Source: Actinomadura madurae
GTDB lineage: Bacteria; Actinomycetota; Actinomycetes; Streptosporangiales; Streptosporangiaceae
Direction of reading: 5' to 3'
DNA length: 64,000 nucleotides
Assembly: GCF_900115095.1 (NCBI RefSeq)
Contig: NZ_FOVH01000019.1
Location: 1 to 64,000, forward strand
Shown one piece after another: positions 16,944 to 24,831 of the stretch. The notes beneath the pieces are model-generated. The model was given only the letters and a program-made list of their open reading frames with translations. It made no database searches and was not told where the DNA came from. The position numbers and the translations under genes were made by a program. The first letter of the stretch is position 1; every line of letters begins with the position of its first letter.

Positions 16944-17850
16944 CCCCGGGCCCGGCGTCATCCGGGCGGCGGGCGCCCTGCTGTGGCGCGACGGACCGGA
17001 GGTCGCGCTGATCCACCGCCCCCGGTACGACGACTGGTCGTTCCCGAAGGGCAAGGCCGACCGCGGCGAGCACCTCCTGCGGGCCGCCGTCCGCGAGACC
17101 GAGGAGGAGACGGGCATCGTCCCGCGCCTCGGGCGGCGGCTGCCGACCATCACCTATCCCGTCGGGGACCGCGTGAAGGAGGTCGATTACTGGGCCGCCC
17201 GCCCGGCGGCCGAGAGCGCGTTCATCCCCAACGACGAGGTCGACGACGTGGTCTGGCTGCCCGCGGACGAGGCGGAGGCCAGGCTCAGCTACCGGCACGA
17301 CGCCGACCTGCTGCGCGGCTTCCTGAGCGGCCCCGCCCGCACGTCGCCGCTCGTGATCCTGCGGCACGCGAGCGCGGGGGAGAAGCACGCGTGGCGGGAC
17401 GCCGACGAGCTGCGCCCGCTGGACGAGGCGGGCCGCGCGGAGGCGGCCGCCCTCGCCGCCCTGCTGCACTCCTACGGGCCCATGCGGGTGGTCAGCTCGA
17501 CCACGGCGCGCTGCCTGGAGACCGTGCTGCCCTACGCGCGCCTGGCCCGCACGTCCATCGTGACGGAGCCGGCGTTCACGGTCGGCGACACGAACCCGGA
17601 ACAGGCCGTGGAGCGGCTGCTCGCCCTGGCCGGGGAACCGACCGTCGTCTGCACGCACGGCGAGGTCGTCTCCGAGCTCATCGGCGGGCTGTGCGCGAAG
17701 CTGGGCGAGGACGTGCCGGAGGACCCGGAGCTGCGGAAGGGCGAGTTCTGGACCGCACACCTGGCGGGCGGCTCGATGGCCGCCCTGGAGCGGCACGGCC
17801 CCAGAACGGACGGCTCTAGAACGAGGGCCCCAGCGTCTGGGACCACGTAG
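16936..17850 (+). CDS. mutT1: MutT1-type Nudix hydrolase fused to a histidine phosphatase
   Basis: A 304-residue two-domain protein. Residues about 8-130 are a Nudix domain with a full box (GKADRGEHLLRAAVRETEEE). Residues about 138-285 are a histidine phosphatase starting with the LRHAS motif and with a second His in VCTHGEVV. Mycobacterial MutT1 has the same fusion, is encoded near ppk, and hydrolyses 8-oxo-dGTP and diadenosine polyphosphates. It overlaps ppk by 8 bp, so the two are probably co-transcribed. The last 35 bp overlap the convergent CYTH-CHAD gene. Confidence 0.88.
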   Translation: MADPGPGVIRAAGALLWRDGPEVALIHRPRYDDWSFPKGKADRGEHLLRAAVRETEEETGIVPRLGRRLPTITYPVGDRVKEVDYWAARPAAESAFIPNDEVDDVVWLPADEAEARLSYRHDADLLRGFLSGPARTSPLVILRHASAGEKHAWRDADELRPLDEAGRAEAAALAALLHSYGPMRVVSSTTARCLETVLPYARLARTSIVTEPAFTVGDTNPEQAVERLLALAGEPTVVCTHGEVVSELIGGLCAKLGEDVPEDPELRKGEFWTAHLAGGSMAALERHGPRTDGSRTRAPASGTT

Positions 17851-19312
17851 TCGCGAGCCGGTCCCGGGCGGCCTCGGCCTCGCACTTCTCCTTGCCGTAG
17901 AGGGCGCCGAGCGTGAACGCCTCCCCGGTCGTCCTCGCGCGCCCGGCGGCGTTCTCCAGGTGCTCCATGGCGATCACGCCGTCCTGGTAGTCGCCGAGGA
18001 CCTCCTGGATGCGCCTGGCGTCCTTCACGACCCGCTTGGCCGCCACCCCCAGCACCGGGACCGCCAGCTCGGCGGCGTACCGGGCGCGCTTGGCGGCCTT
18101 GCGGGTCTCGTGGCGCGCGTAGTCGGGGTCGCGGGCCGTCCTGATCGACCCGTACTCCTTGGCCATCCGGTCCCACGCGCGGGTGACGAGCCCGGGAAGC
18201 TCCTTGCGGGCCTTCCGCTCGGCCCCCATCGCGAACGGCGGGTCGGCGACGAGCCGGTCGAGCTCGTCGAGGAGGGTGAAGTACCGCTGGTCCTTCAGGG
18301 CCGCGTTCATCCGCCGGTACGCGGCGCCCTCCTGCCGCCGCAGATCGTCCAGCAGGAAGGCCGGTGCGTCCCGGAACCGCATGCGCAGCACCTCCAGGTC
18401 GCGCACCTCGCCGAGGACCTGCGCCAGCCACCGCAGCTCGGGGCCGAGTTCCACGGTCCGCTCGGTGTCGAGGACGGGACGGTAGCTGCGCAGGGCGCTC
18501 CGCGTCCGGCGGACCGCCACCCGCATCCGGTGGACCGCGTCCTCCTCCCCGAGCCGCGCCTTCGGGTCGTACCGGAGGACCGCCTCGACCTGCTCGGCGA
18601 GGTAGGCCAGCACGACCTCGCCCGTGGTGATCGACGGCGCCTTCCCGTTGGAGGTGGCCTCCGTGAGCCGCGACCTGGCCGCGGCCCGCTGCGCCGCCTC
18701 CTCCGACGGCACGATCGCGGCGCCGAGGAGCCGCCCCAGCTTGGACGACGACTTGGCCTTCTTCGCCCCGGCCTTGCGCAGCCGCTTGCCGGCCGCCTTC
18801 AGCAGCTCCGGCGTGCCGCGCGGCCCCAGCTCGACCTCGATCTCCCGCCAGTGCCGCGGCTCGGCGTCCTGCTCGCCGCGCCCGGTCACCAGGTCGTCGG
18901 CGACCTCGGCGAGCAGGTCGCCGTCCGCGTCGAGGAGCCGGACGACCGTCCGCCGCGTCTCCAGCGTCGCGACGGGGCGCAGCTCCGCCCCGCGCGTGCG
19001 CGCCGCGACCAGCCCGGCCAGCCGCGCCGGGACGACCAGCGGCCGGCCGAGCGGAGCCCGCAGCTCCTCCTTGCCGTCCGGCCCGGCCGGCACCTTGAGA
19101 TGCCAGCCGGCGTCGTGCCCGCCCCGCCGCCGGCGCAGCGCGATCCCCGCGGCGGCGAGCCGCAGGCCGGCGGTGTCGAAGTAGGTGGCGTGCAGCTCGT
19201 GGACCTCGGGCTCCCCGATCGACGCCACGCCCGGCAGCCCGTCCAGGTCCGGCAGGGCGAAGGCGGCCGCGGCGTCGTACTTCTGCTCGATCTCCAGATG
19301 CCTTTCGGTCAC
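17816..19312 (-). CDS. CYTH-CHAD domain protein
   Basis: A 498-residue protein from the GTG at 19312, chosen for the GGAGGAG six to seven bases upstream. The N-terminal CYTH domain begins HLEIEQKYD (ExExK metal-binding signature) and continues with HATYFDTAGLRLAAAGIALRRRRGG...WHLKVP. The C-terminal CHAD domain (about 220-490) is helical with histidine/arginine repeats (EEDAVHRMRVAVRRTRSALRSY, RHETRKAAKRARYAAEL). CYTH enzymes act on triphosphates and CHAD domains bind polyphosphate, so the convergent position beside ppk and mutT1 points to polyphosphate metabolism or storage. The exact substrate is not determined. Confidence 0.92.
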   Translation of the reverse strand: MTERHLEIEQKYDAAAAFALPDLDGLPGVASIGEPEVHELHATYFDTAGLRLAAAGIALRRRRGGHDAGWHLKVPAGPDGKEELRAPLGRPLVVPARLAGLVAARTRGAELRPVATLETRRTVVRLLDADGDLLAEVADDLVTGRGEQDAEPRHWREIEVELGPRGTPELLKAAGKRLRKAGAKKAKSSSKLGRLLGAAIVPSEEAAQRAAARSRLTEATSNGKAPSITTGEVVLAYLAEQVEAVLRYDPKARLGEEDAVHRMRVAVRRTRSALRSYRPVLDTERTVELGPELRWLAQVLGEVRDLEVLRMRFRDAPAFLLDDLRRQEGAAYRRMNAALKDQRYFTLLDELDRLVADPPFAMGAERKARKELPGLVTRAWDRMAKEYGSIRTARDPDYARHETRKAAKRARYAAELAVPVLGVAAKRVVKDARRIQEVLGDYQDGVIAMEHLENAAGRARTTGEAFTLGALYGKEKCEAEAARDRLATTWSQTLGPSF

Positions 19313-19526
19313 GCTCTGCTCCTCCGGGCTGATCGATGACACGGCGCACACCACGCAGATGACCAGCATTTCACGCCGAGATGATCGGCAAAAGAAACCT
19401 TCCGTACGCTTGACCGTCACGCCGCGTACGGATGACCGGGGGAGGACGCCGCGGCAGGTAAGGGCGCTACAGGGGCAGAGTGCGGGCCACCGGGCGGCCC
19501 CATGACGGTGCGCCGGCAGGAGGCTC

Positions 19527-19997
19527 TCAGGTGAGGTGGTACTTCATGCCCATGTGGGACGGGCGGAAGCCGATCTTCTGGTAGAAGCGGATCGCGTCGG
19601 GGCGCTGGCGGTCGGTGGTGAGCTGGACGACGCGGCAGCCGCGGGCGCGGGCCCGGTCGATGGCCCAGTTGATCATCTGCTGGCCGAGGCCGGCGCCGCG
19701 GTACTCGGCCGCGACGCGGACGCCCTCGATCTGCGCGCGCTCGCCGCCGGTGTAGGTGAGGCCGGGGATGAAGGTGAGCTGGAGCGTGCCGGCGACCCGC
19801 CCGCCGGCCTCCGCGACGACGACGGTGTTGTTGGGGTCCTTGTCGATCGCGGCGAAGGCGGAGAAATAGGCCTCCGGGATGTCCTCTCCCGGTGTTTCGC
19901 GCGTGGCGCCCAGGGGATCGTCGGCGAGTAGCCGGACGATCTGGGGCAGATCGTCCACGGTCGCATCGCGGAAGGTCACTTCTTGATCACTCTGCAC
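19527..19997 (-). CDS. GNAT-family N-acetyltransferase
   Basis: A 156-residue acetyltransferase with the GNAT core: FRDATVDDLPQIVRLL at the start, VAEAGGRVAGTLQLTFIPGLTYTGG as the beta hairpin, motif A IEGVRVAAEYRGAGLGQQMINWAI (acetyl-CoA-binding R-G-x-G-L-G) and DAIRFYQKIGF as motif B. The acceptor is unknown. It is divergent from the WhiB gene, and the shared roughly 130-bp gap contains two copies of a 10-bp palindrome. Confidence 0.88.
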   Translation of the reverse strand: MQSDQEVTFRDATVDDLPQIVRLLADDPLGATRETPGEDIPEAYFSAFAAIDKDPNNTVVVAEAGGRVAGTLQLTFIPGLTYTGGERAQIEGVRVAAEYRGAGLGQQMINWAIDRARARGCRVVQLTTDRQRPDAIRFYQKIGFRPSHMGMKYHLT

Positions 19998-20042
19998 ACT
20001 CCCAGGTTATCGGGGCGCTAATTTGCAACGTTCACGTATGTC

Positions 20043-20070
20043 TTGTAGTACTACGAGTTGTAGTACTACG
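20043..20070. promoter_or_regulatory. Two tandem perfect palindromes in a divergent promoter region
   Basis: The 13-bp unit TTGTAGTACTACG occurs at 20043-20055 and 20058-20070, a 15-bp period. Each unit contains the self-complementary decamer GTAGTACTAC (20045-20054 and 20060-20069). It lies 46 bp from the start of the GNAT gene and about 59 bp from the WhiB start. This is a strong operator candidate for a dimeric regulator that binds two adjacent sites. The regulator is not identified. Confidence 0.75.
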
Positions 20071-20128
20071 CTGAGTGGAGACCACCTCCGGACTGCACGG
20101 TGGTCTCGTCGCCGCGCAGGGAGATCCA

Positions 20129-20599
20129 ATGCACAACAACGAGAACGAGGAACACTGGACCGACCACGCCATCTGCCGCGGCGCCGATCCTGACCTGTTC
20201 TTCCCGATCGGGTACTCCGCGCCGGTGCTCCAGGCGCAGGAGGACGCCGCCAAGGCGATCTGCGCCAACTGCCCGGTGAAGGCCGACTGCCTCGCGTGGG
20301 CCCTGAAGGTCGGCGAGCCCGACGGCATCTGGGGCGGGACGACCCCCGAGGAGCGCCGCTACCTGCGCCGGACCGCCGACGCCCCCGCGCGGCGCCCGCT
20401 GCCCGTCATCGTGGTCCGCGGGACGCCTCGGAGCCGGAGCACGCCTCGGCCGCCTAGGGGACGCCGCCCAGGGGACGAGGGCCACCTTCTCCACGAGCCG
20501 GCTGTTCGGCAGGTCATGCCGGAAGCGCTCCCTGGCACCTTCCGGGGGGCCCGTGCGTTGACGATGCAGGGACGTCCAGACTTACGGTGGCTGACATGA
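20129..20599 (+). CDS. WhiB-family iron-sulfur transcription factor with long C-terminus
   Basis: A 156-residue protein. Residues 1-90 are a WhiB domain: four cysteines (Cys16, 45, 48, 54) to hold a [4Fe-4S] cluster, the D-P-D-L-F-F-P segment, and the GIWGG turn followed by the basic TTPEERRYLRR. The first 90 residues are closest in style to WblE/WhiB1. Most WhiB proteins end within about 30 residues of that point; this one continues for 66 more, with a basic RPPRGRRPGDEG that resembles an AT hook. The stop overlaps the ATG of the rhomboid gene (ATGA), which argues that the long frame is translated. The start follows AGGGAG. Confidence 0.85.
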   Translation: MHNNENEEHWTDHAICRGADPDLFFPIGYSAPVLQAQEDAAKAICANCPVKADCLAWALKVGEPDGIWGGTTPEERRYLRRTADAPARRPLPVIVVRGTPRSRSTPRPPRGRRPGDEGHLLHEPAVRQVMPEALPGTFRGARALTMQGRPDLRWLT

Positions 20600-21195
20600 G
20601 CTATACCCCCGACCGGCAGCGTTCCGAATCGCTCGCCACGCACGGCGCTCGCGCGCTTTCGGCGGGCGTGCTGATCCTGTCCGTGACCGCCGTGATGTGG
20701 GTGCTGGAGGCGGTCGACTACACGAGCGACGGGTGGCTCGACCGGTTCGGGATCCAGCCGCGGGACGTCGACGACCTGCCGGACATCTTCACCGCGCCGT
20801 TCATGCACGGCGGCTTCGGGCACCTGATGGCCAACACGGTGCCGTTCCTCATCCTCGGGTTCATCGCGGCGGCGCGGGGGATCGTGAAGTTCCTCGTCGC
20901 CAGCCTGATCATCATCGTGGTCGGCGGGCTCGGCGTGTGGTTCATCAGCTCCGCGAACACGCTCGGCTCCAGCATCCTGATCTTCGGCTTCTTCGGCTAC
21001 CTCGTCGGCCGCGGGGTCTTCGAGCGGCGGCTGCTCGACATCGGCATCGCGGTCGCCGTCGTGGCCGTCTACGGGACGATGCTGTTCGGCGTCATCCCGA
21101 GCGACCCGACCATCTCGTGGCAGGGCCACCTGTTCGGGCTGCTCGGCGGCGTCCTCGCCTCGTGGGTGCTGCGCAGGGACACTAGTTCGGCCTGA
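20596..21195 (+). CDS. Rhomboid-family intramembrane serine protease
   Basis: A 199-residue protein with about six transmembrane helices. The rhomboid features are the HGGFGHLMANTVPFLILG helix (conserved His and Asn), the nucleophile region NTLGSSILIFGFFGY with G-S-S126, and the second catalytic His in SWQGHLFGLLGG. The usual GxSG is here G-S-S-I, which keeps the serine but not the following glycine. The ATG at 20596 is coupled to the WhiB stop and has GGTGG upstream; an in-frame GTG lies 9 bases earlier. The 3' end overlaps the convergent SDR gene by 14 bp. Confidence 0.88.
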   Translation: MSYTPDRQRSESLATHGARALSAGVLILSVTAVMWVLEAVDYTSDGWLDRFGIQPRDVDDLPDIFTAPFMHGGFGHLMANTVPFLILGFIAAARGIVKFLVASLIIIVVGGLGVWFISSANTLGSSILIFGFFGYLVGRGVFERRLLDIGIAVAVVAVYGTMLFGVIPSDPTISWQGHLFGLLGGVLASWVLRRDTSSA

Positions 21196-21928
21196 CGGTG
21201 ACGTCCGAGACCACCGCGTCGCGGGGCGTCTCCAGCGCGGCCACGAGGACGCGCGCCACGGTGCCGGGGGCCGCGAAGTCGTCCTCGGCGTAGGGGTGGC
21301 CCTCCTGGGCGCGGACGCTCCGCTGCATCTGGGTGGCCGTCCGGCCGGGGTAGACGCTCGTGACGCGCAGGGACGGCTCCTCCGCGCGCAGCGAGTCGGC
21401 GAGCGCGCGCAGGCCGTACTTGCTCGCCGCGTACGCCGACCACTCCGGGTTGGCGCGCAGCCCGGCGGTGGAGTTGACGAAGACGACGTGCCCCCCGGCG
21501 GCGCGCAGCGCGGGCAGCAGCAGCCGGGTCATCTCCGCCGCCGACACCAGGTTGACCGACAGGTGCTCCATCCACTCGTCGGCCTCCATCTCGGCGACCG
21601 GCCCGAGATGCACCATCCCCGCCGTGTGGATCAGGCCGTCGAGCCGCGGGGGGATCCCCGCCAGCGCGAGGGCCGCCTCGATGCGGCGCGGCTCCGTCAG
21701 GTCCAGCGGGATGGTGGCGATGCCCGCGGCACGCGGCGGCGAGGCGACCGCGCCGGGGTTGATGACCTGGGTGGCGGCGTTCGCTCCGCCGCGCAGCGCG
21801 GCGGCGAGTTTGTCCAGGCGCTCGGGAGAGCGGCCGGCGAGGAGGAGGTCGTGCCCGCGCTCACGCAGCAGCTCGGCCACCGCCGTGCCGATGCCGCCGG
21901 TGGCCCCCGTGATCAGATACGTGCCCAT
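21182..21928 (-). CDS. Short-chain dehydrogenase/reductase
   Basis: A 248-residue Rossmann-fold enzyme. The cofactor motif TGATGGIG (TGxxxGxG) is at the N-terminus, the conserved Ser is in VVFVNSTAG, and the catalytic Tyr-Lys is in YAASKYGLR. R33 in LAGRSPERL suggests NADP preference. The substrate cannot be deduced. The neighbours are the convergent rhomboid gene and a solenoid membrane protein on the same strand. Confidence 0.88.
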   Translation of the reverse strand: MGTYLITGATGGIGTAVAELLRERGHDLLLAGRSPERLDKLAAALRGGANAATQVINPGAVASPPRAAGIATIPLDLTEPRRIEAALALAGIPPRLDGLIHTAGMVHLGPVAEMEADEWMEHLSVNLVSAAEMTRLLLPALRAAGGHVVFVNSTAGLRANPEWSAYAASKYGLRALADSLRAEEPSLRVTSVYPGRTATQMQRSVRAQEGHPYAEDDFAAPGTVARVLVAALETPRDAVVSDVTVRPN

Positions 21929-21980
21929 GGCGTTCCATTCTCGTCGATCCCCTACCCCGGTGGACGCCGGGGGCCGCGTG

Positions 21981-23438
21981 TTAGTTCGGCCGCAGCACCC
22001 GCGTCGCGCCCGCGATGAGGGCCGTGGCCAGCACCCAGCCCGTCGTGACGAGCCCGTAGGCCACCCAGCGGGACCAGTCGACCGCGTCGTAGGACAGCTG
22101 CTGCCCGAACGTGTCCAGCGGGATCAGCAGGTCCAGCGTGTAGATCAGCGCGTGGAACGTCGGGAGCTCGTTGCCCGGCTTGATCGGACGCGGATGGTCG
22201 ATCGAGAACACCGTCGTCCCGATGGCCAGCAGGGCGGCGAACCACGCGAACGCCAGCCACGGCCGGTAGCCGAACCCGACCGTCCAGTCGAGCAGGTGGT
22301 TCCACGCCTTGCCGACCGGGTTCAGCCCGCGGCGGCGCGCCCGCAGCTTGGCGAGCTGCACCTTGCGGGCCAGGTCGTCGTGGCCGATGCCGTGGTACCA
22401 GGCGGCGAGCTGCTCGTACGGCTGGAGATGGAACTCCTGGTCTCGCGACACCCAGTCGAGGCGGTCCTTGAACTCGGCTCCTCGCAGCGTCTGGTAGGTC
22501 ATGCCGTTCAGGTACAGCTCGTCCGGCCAGACGTCCGGATGGTCCATGATCAGGTCGATCCGGGAGTAGGAGAGGGACACCCGGCCCTTGATCCGCTCCT
22601 CCGGCCAGAGCAGCAGCTCGTCCGCCTGGATGTGGCTGGCGTGCAGCGCCATCCGGGCCGGGTCTCCGGAGTCGAGGCGCGCCCGGGAGAACGACAGGAT
22701 GCCGGCGAAGCGGGCGCTGCGCAGCCGGACGGTGCCGAGGGCGGTGAAGCCGTTGCTGAACTCGGCGGTGTCCTCGACGATCATGTTCTGCGCGTCCAGC
22801 GCGATGCGGCCCGGGTTGGACAGCGTGGTCCGCTCCATGAACAGGCCGCCGTTCATGCGGGCCCCGACGAACCGGACCCCGCCGGTGATCTCGGCGTCCC
22901 GGATGAAGGTGCCGACGTCCACGACGAGCCCCCCGCTGAACACCGCCCATTTGTCCGGCTCGGACGCGGTGATGCGGGTGCCGTTCATCCGCAGGCCGCC
23001 GCTCAGCTGCGCCCGGGGAAGCCGCACCTCGCCGTCGATCTCCGACCCGGACATGCTGAGGTAGCCGTCCGCGCGGAGCCCGCCGCCGTCGAACCCGGGC
23101 ATCCAGCACCCTGAGAACCGCAGCTGCCGCGTGTCGGCGTTGGAGAAGTCCGGTTCCTCGGCGAGCCGGCACTCCGCCAGGAGCAGCTCGTACTGGACGT
23201 CGCCGCCGGACACGTCGAGCTGCCCCGTGATGTAGGCGCCCTGGAGCCGGACGGCCGCGACCGCGCCGGGACGGGTCTCGCACGCCCCGAGCAGCAGCCG
23301 GGTGATGATCTCCGCGCGGACGATCCGCTCGGGGTCGGGGCCGGCGGGTCGGTCGTCGCCGAGCACGACGGTCGAGCCGGTGGGGAACGCGTTCCAGAGG
23401 CGCCGTTCCGCGTCGTTGAGTCCGGGGGGTTGGGGCAC
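21981..23438 (-). CDS. Beta-solenoid membrane protein with two-helix pore-like C-terminus
   Basis: A 485-residue protein from the GTG at 23438 (AAGAGG upstream). The N-terminus LNDAERRLWNAFPTG and RAEIITRLLLGA lead into a long run of solenoid-like units (ADGYLSMSGSEIDGEVRLPR, LSGGLRMNGTRI) to about residue 340. A helical linker, GYRPWLAFAWFAALLAIGTTVF as the first membrane helix, a hydrophobic FHALIYTLDLLIPLDTFGQQ segment, and a last helix VAYGLVTTGWVLATALIAGA follow. Homologues are often labelled membrane-associated oxidoreductase, but I see no cofactor site. It is clearly related to the protein at 46009-47628. Confidence 0.75.
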   Translation of the reverse strand: MPQPPGLNDAERRLWNAFPTGSTVVLGDDRPAGPDPERIVRAEIITRLLLGACETRPGAVAAVRLQGAYITGQLDVSGGDVQYELLLAECRLAEEPDFSNADTRQLRFSGCWMPGFDGGGLRADGYLSMSGSEIDGEVRLPRAQLSGGLRMNGTRITASEPDKWAVFSGGLVVDVGTFIRDAEITGGVRFVGARMNGGLFMERTTLSNPGRIALDAQNMIVEDTAEFSNGFTALGTVRLRSARFAGILSFSRARLDSGDPARMALHASHIQADELLLWPEERIKGRVSLSYSRIDLIMDHPDVWPDELYLNGMTYQTLRGAEFKDRLDWVSRDQEFHLQPYEQLAAWYHGIGHDDLARKVQLAKLRARRRGLNPVGKAWNHLLDWTVGFGYRPWLAFAWFAALLAIGTTVFSIDHPRPIKPGNELPTFHALIYTLDLLIPLDTFGQQLSYDAVDWSRWVAYGLVTTGWVLATALIAGATRVLRPN

Positions 23439-23458
23439 GGAACCTCTTTCTACGCGGA

Positions 23459-23492
23459 GATCCCCTCCGCGATCAACATCGCGGAGGGGATC
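23459..23492. terminator. Long perfect hairpin downstream of spo0M
   Basis: Fifteen bases (23459-23473) pair perfectly with 23478-23492 across a CAAC loop. It lies between the stop of the Spo0M gene and the start of the solenoid gene on the same strand and very likely terminates the Spo0M transcript. Confidence 0.85.
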
Positions 23493-23502
23493 CCGGGGGT
23501 GG

Positions 23503-24288
23503 CTAGAAGAAGCCGCGGCGGCGTCCGGCGTCCTGGAGGAAGCCGTCGAGCTGCTGCTCCCAGTTGGTCTGCTCGACGGTCGCGTAGTCGACCGTGAACC
23601 GGCTGAACGCGTCATGGCCCTCGGTGAAGACCCCGCCGCGCTTGTCGAGCTCCAGCACGACCTCCATCGACTGCGGGTAGGACACGAACGTCACTTCGAG
23701 CTGCTTGATCCCGCGCGCGTACTGGCCCGGAGGGTAGAACTCGATCTCCTGGTAGAAGGGGAGCTCCTGGTGGACGCCCCAGATGCGGCCCTTCTCGCAG
23801 TCGGCGTTGCGGAACTGGAAGCCGAGGTTGGAGAAGGCCGCGAGGATGCGCTCCTGCGCGGGCAGCGGGTGGACGGCGATCGGGTCGAGGTCGCCCGGGT
23901 CGACGGCGCCCGCGACCTCCAGCTCCGTCGCGATCCCGACGGTCGTGCCGTGCAGCGGCCGCCCGTACATGTGGGTCAGCGGCGCCTCCCACGGGATGGG
24001 GAACTGGAACGGGACGCTGTGCCGCGCGCCCTCCTGGAGGCTGAACCCGCCGGCGACGGGCATCTTGGCGTACTCCAGGTTGGAGGAGTACTCGTTGTCG
24101 CCCGACTCGACCTCGACCCGGGTGCGCAGGGCGAGGTTCACCGCCTTGATGTCGGAGTTGAACTGGCCGCCGATGATGGTGATCTCACCGGTGACGACGC
24201 CGCCCGGCGACGTGTTCGGATTCTGCAGGATCGTCTCGATCGAGGGGCCGCCGATGCCCATCGCCTGACGCAGCTTCTTGAAGACCAA
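23503..24288 (-). CDS. Spo0M-family sporulation control protein
   Basis: A 261-residue cytoplasmic protein with the Spo0M start VFKKLRQAMGIGGPSIETIL, the arrestin-like beta-sandwich (SPGGVVTGEITIIGG, LALRTRVEVESGD) and the conserved HSVPFQFPIPWEAPLTHMYG. Spo0M affects sporulation and cell division in Bacillus, and actinomycete homologues are common; the mechanism is unclear. Length is normal. A strong terminator follows. Confidence 0.9.
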   Translation of the reverse strand: MVFKKLRQAMGIGGPSIETILQNPNTSPGGVVTGEITIIGGQFNSDIKAVNLALRTRVEVESGDNEYSSNLEYAKMPVAGGFSLQEGARHSVPFQFPIPWEAPLTHMYGRPLHGTTVGIATELEVAGAVDPGDLDPIAVHPLPAQERILAAFSNLGFQFRNADCEKGRIWGVHQELPFYQEIEFYPPGQYARGIKQLEVTFVSYPQSMEVVLELDKRGGVFTEGHDAFSRFTVDYATVEQTNWEQQLDGFLQDAGRRRGFF

Positions 24289-24392
24289 GGTCCGTCCTCC
24301 CGTGTTCGAGCGACTCCCCGCGCTCTCGTCCCATAGACGCTGTCACGGGAGACTACGTTCCGGGAAGTCGCGGCGACCTGCGAACGGCCGCC

Positions 24393-24716
24393 TCAGTGGC
24401 CGCCCCCGGCCAGGTTGAGGCCGACGACGCCGGCGATGATGCACGCCAGCGCGGCGACCTTGAGGACGGAGACCTGGTCGCCCATGAGCGCCATGCCGAG
24501 CGCGGCCGTCCCGACGGCGCCGATGCCGACCCAGACCGCGTAGGCGGTCCCGACGTCGAGGTTCTTCAGGGCGAGGCTGAGCAGGCCGAAGCTGGTCACG
24601 GCGAACAGCGCGAACCCGGCGGACGGCAGCGGTTCGGTGAAGCCCTTGCTGCCCTTCAGGCACAGGGCCATCGCGACTTCGAAGAGGCCGGCGACGATGA
24701 CGAGGATCCAGGCCAT
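24393..24716 (-). CDS. gdx: SMR-family guanidinium exporter (Gdx/SugE)
   Basis: A 107-residue, four-helix small multidrug resistance protein that works as a dual-topology dimer. The key Glu is in LFEVAMALCLKGSKG (about Glu13), and GTAYAVWVGIGAVGTAALG is the Gdx/SugE-type second signature. Gdx proteins exchange protons for guanidinium, whereas the related Emr/Qac group exports larger cations. The leader contains a guanidine-III riboswitch (24751-24790), which supports guanidinium as substrate. The ATG is preceded by GGGAG seven bases upstream. Confidence 0.93.
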   Translation of the reverse strand: MAWILVIVAGLFEVAMALCLKGSKGFTEPLPSAGFALFAVTSFGLLSLALKNLDVGTAYAVWVGIGAVGTAALGMALMGDQVSVLKVAALACIIAGVVGLNLAGGGH

Positions 24717-24723
24717 GGTTCTG

Positions 24724-24793
24724 CTCCCGGTACGAGACGGCTGCGGTCACGCGCCGTCTTCGCCTGCCGGGTACGACGCACCTCGTCCGGGAG
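24724..24793 (-). promoter_or_regulatory. Predicted riboswitch expression platform (ribosome-site sequestration)
   Basis: Read on the minus strand, CUCCCGG (24793-24787) overlaps the 5' strand of riboswitch helix P1, and CCGGGAG (24730-24724) contains the ribosome site of gdx; they are exactly complementary over 7 bases. Pairing them would hide the ribosome site and break P1. Guanidinium binding would stabilise P1 and release it. A competing GACGGC/GCCGUC helix that overlaps P2 is also possible. Confidence 0.55.
24751..24790 (-). ncRNA. Guanidine-III (ykkC-III) riboswitch
   Basis: This 40-nt segment of the gdx leader matches the known guanidine-III fold almost base for base. It opens CCGGACGAGGUGCG, continues CGUACCCGG, and ends AAGACGGCGC. 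P1 is CCGG/CCGG. P2 is GCGUCGU/ACGGCGC with one G-U wobble, and the two interlock as a pseudoknot. The class is known to switch on guanidinium exporters in actinobacteria. It lies 34 nt upstream of the gdx ATG and 42 bp past the preceding gene. Confidence 0.92.
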
Positions 24794-24831
24794 GGAACGC
24801 CTGAGCATGCCCTCGCCTTCGTCAACGGCCC

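Noticed and set aside
20401..20457. An alternative end of the WhiB gene by frameshift
   Set aside because: Another frame gives a tidy stop at 20455-20457, but the uninterrupted frame ends in an ATGA overlap with the rhomboid start. I kept the long form and noted the doubt.
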